Shown here: in pieces, positions 61,341 to 64,000 of the stretch | Position numbering within the stretch: position 1 is the first letter of the stretch | Layout of the letters: each line of letters opens with the position of its first letter | NCBI RefSeq assembly: GCF_019578655.1 | Contig: NC_063260.1 | Coordinates: 25,444,888 to 25,508,887 of the forward strand | Direction of reading: 5' to 3' | Length of the DNA: 64,000 nucleotides | Source: Ricinus communis | Taxonomy: Eukaryota; Streptophyta; Magnoliopsida; Malpighiales; Euphorbiaceae | Notes under the pieces: generated by a model | Told to the model about the DNA's origin: nothing | The model's input: the letters and a program-made list of their open reading frames with translations, nothing else | Databases searched by the model: none | Program-made: the position numbers and the translations under genes

Positions 61341-64000
61341 AGGACAGATCTTTATCTAGAACCGCAATGCCAAATATATTTATTCTTATTCTTCTTAAGA
61401 AAAATAAATTTTTTATTTTATTTTCTCCAAATATTTAAGAACAGAAAATAATAATTTTGATTAAAAGGAAATTATTCTTCTGGCCTCTGGATAATCCAAT
61501 AGTAAGCAAGTTTACTTCTTGAAGATGATGTCACTTCATTAGAGACAATTGTCAGAGCCCTTATCAACGGTCTATACTCCACAAATTGGATCTGCATAAG
61601 AAGAAGACAGAGGGCCATGATGATACATTGGCCCAAATTAGAAGTGGGTTTAATGCCTCCAAATTATAGTCATATTCATAAGAGCATTTCAATAATATTT
61701 TTTATTTGTTTCTATTAAATTATAAATAATTAATTTTTAATTTTAATTTATTTTAAAATATATGTATATTTTAATAATATTTTTATTTTTTTAGTTATTT
61801 TTATTAAAACTAAAAATAAATACAATATATGAAAAATGTGATTCTTACACTATATCTAAATAAAAAATAATTTAAGAAGAATGAGAAAAATAAATAGAAA
61901 ATTAGTCTTGACTGTATTTGACTAATTAATTTTTTAAAAGAAAAAAGAATTAGAGGGGAATGATTCCCCTTCATCTCTTTATAAAAATTAAAATTAATTA
62001 CATTCTAATTTAAGATGTAAAAAGTTTCAAACTCATTAAAAAAATAAAAAAAACTTAATTAATTATTCTTTTTATTTCTATTATTACAATAAAAAATTTA
62101 AAATTAATTAATTTCTTTTCATTTTTTAATAATTATTTTTGTGTAACTAAATACAATATGATAAATATTTTATGTTTCCTTTGTTTCAATCTTTTTTTTC
62201 TTCTTTTTTAAATACTTTCTCCTCTGGTTTCTTTTCATTGCCATACAATTTAAAAAATATAAAATAGATAAAATAAATATACAATATAATATATTTAAAA
62301 GTCATTTAAGAGTTATTTCTCGCTCTTTAAATTTAAGAAGAGGAAATGTAACTCTTAAATTATTTTATCGTGATTATAGAGTCTTTGGATTGACATCAAA
62401 TCTAATTAGTTAACTAAAGTTTTAATTAGTCTTGACACTATTTTCTTCGGTTGTCTTTCTCTATAAACGTATCATTAAGCTTCAATCGTATAATCTTTTT
62501 TTTTTTTTCTTTTCTTAACTTTTTCCTATTGTAATTCAAATACAAACCTCTCAGTGATAATGTTGATTGACTTGATTGCTGAAGGGATTTAATTATATAT
62601 CCCTGTCCTTACGCTAATTGCCTTCCAATTTTGGGATAGAGCCAAATGCTTCACTAACCTAGTCAAAATAATGTGACCAATGTATCCAACCTAAAAGAGT
62701 GTCGAGTCAACTACTGGCCCATAACATGAACCTTAAATCTAAAATAGGAACGTTAAGATCTTGAAATTTGATTTATGGTCTAATAGGGTCAACTTATTGT
62801 CCTTTCACACCTGTCTCCTATTGCACTGTCTCCTTTTATTACATAGCTAAGCTGCCCCCAGAAAATTAAATAAATTTAATTGCATTTGCTGTTGTTTGAA
62901 CCTACATCATTCAATTCTCTCTTCTTTGTAGCTTACCATAAGGGAGACATCTCAAAATCTTAAAGCTTTTTGGCACAGCTAAATGAAAAAATTGGCTTTT
63001 GATTTTGCTTTTTTTTTTTTTATTATTGTTTTTTTCTATAATTTAAAAATAAAGTAGCCTCTGAAAAAAAAATGAAATACTTGTTTAGAAAAAGTTATTC
63101 TAAATGTGGGTTTAATTCAATTGGATGATTTTTCTTTGAACAAATAAACTGAATTTTCATTAATATCCTCCACAAACAGTAGCAAAAGAGACTGAGGAGG
63201 AGTAAAGATGGGGTTGCACGGTTTGCATTATTATATGGGCTATCAGTTTCTTGATTTGGAGCAAATTCAGGCAAAAGATATTAGGGTAGGTGTTCCTTTT
63301 GAGAAACACTTTTGTTCCTATACACTAATAGACCAAAATCTTCATAAGTCAAATAATTGAGGTGTTTATTAATATTAACAATTGCGCAAAGAGATGAGAC
63401 CATTTTGCATTTGTTAACTTGATACAGAGTCCAAAGCAGTTCTCCATTCTTTCAAATTTGAAATCTATCTGTCCGATTCAGCTACTTAAACAAATAAGTG
63501 GAGTAAATCTTGAACAATAATTATATGGGTACCCTATCGAAACCCGCCACGTCATTAGTTAGCAAATTAATTAAAAACTCGATAATGTCTTAATTATATT
63601 TTTTTCCTTGGTAGAATATAAGTTGTTAAATTAAATCAAAGCTAATTGGCCCTTTGCAGTGTGCATGTGGCTCAAGGGATTAATTTAATGAGCTAGCCAC
63701 CTAAGTTTTGTGCTCCCTTATAATTATTATTACCAATCCACCATTTTTTTTCTTTATTTATTTGTTAAAAAATAAGAAGAGAGCCTCAGGCAGCTTTCTG
63801 ATTATGGGCCTCATCATTAGTGTCTTGATAGGAAGGCACTGCCTTGAACAGTAACTTTACCAGTTGGATTATTGAACCTGTCTTTTCTATTTTTCTTGTT
63901 CTTTGTTTGTTTGTGTCTAACAATGATGCTTCAAAGTCAATTACACAACTGTTCCTTAACATTCTATGGTTTAAAGGTTATAATGCAGGAGTCAATTTTC
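61341..64000. other. Intergenic AT-rich region at the right end of the window
   Basis: Aminopeptidase upstream region, then about 2.6 kb of very AT-rich sequence with long A and T tracts. I found no coding region, RNA gene or recognisable mobile element. Confidence 0.5.

Overview
This is a piece of a plant nuclear genome. It is AT-rich and has intron-rich genes with GT-AG splice sites. All recognisable proteins are plant families: a PIP aquaporin, TIC32-type dehydrogenases, the MAPKKK YODA, a CYP86A fatty-acid hydroxylase, a BTB/POZ protein, a proline-rich plant-specific protein and an organellar-type M1 aminopeptidase. Protein resemblance suggests a rosid eudicot, perhaps of the Malpighiales (poplar/castor relatives). 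That last step is recollection, not a search result.

Layout. 1-2137 (+): the 3' three exons of a PIP1-type aquaporin; its second visible intron carries a composite tandem repeat with a period of about 181 bp. 4381-8979 and 9802-11991 (+): two tandem TIC32-like short-chain dehydrogenase genes, each with eight exons of nearly identical lengths. 13558-18731 (-): a complete 11-coding-exon YODA gene encoding 885 aa, with a long leader region extending to about 20.2 kb. 24479-26107 (-): an intronless CYP86A. 27411-39804: two endogenous pararetrovirus (Caulimoviridae) copies in inverted orientation, with arms of about 5.8 kb around a 720-bp single-copy centre. Both are disrupted by stops and frameshifts, and each has a virus-type promoter at its outer end pointing outwards. 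44012-45436 (-): an intronless BTB/POZ protein. 47005-49543 (-): a two-exon proline/serine-rich protein. 53201-60898 (-): a 33-exon M1 aminopeptidase (981 aa) containing consecutive 19-, 5- and 12-nt exons. The remainder is AT-rich intergenic DNA.

The cellular genes do not form an operon-like unit. The notable structural relationships are the tandem dehydrogenase duplication and the viral inverted repeat. The left viral promoter lies about 1.3 kb upstream of the CYP86A TATA box and reads towards that gene on the same strand. The inverted viral pair is the best candidate in the window for an unusual system, as a possible source of hairpin RNA or of ectopic transcription. Its function is untested, and an assembly artefact has to be excluded first. 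Exon coordinates were derived by hand from splice signals, reading-frame continuity and family knowledge; no alignment was run.
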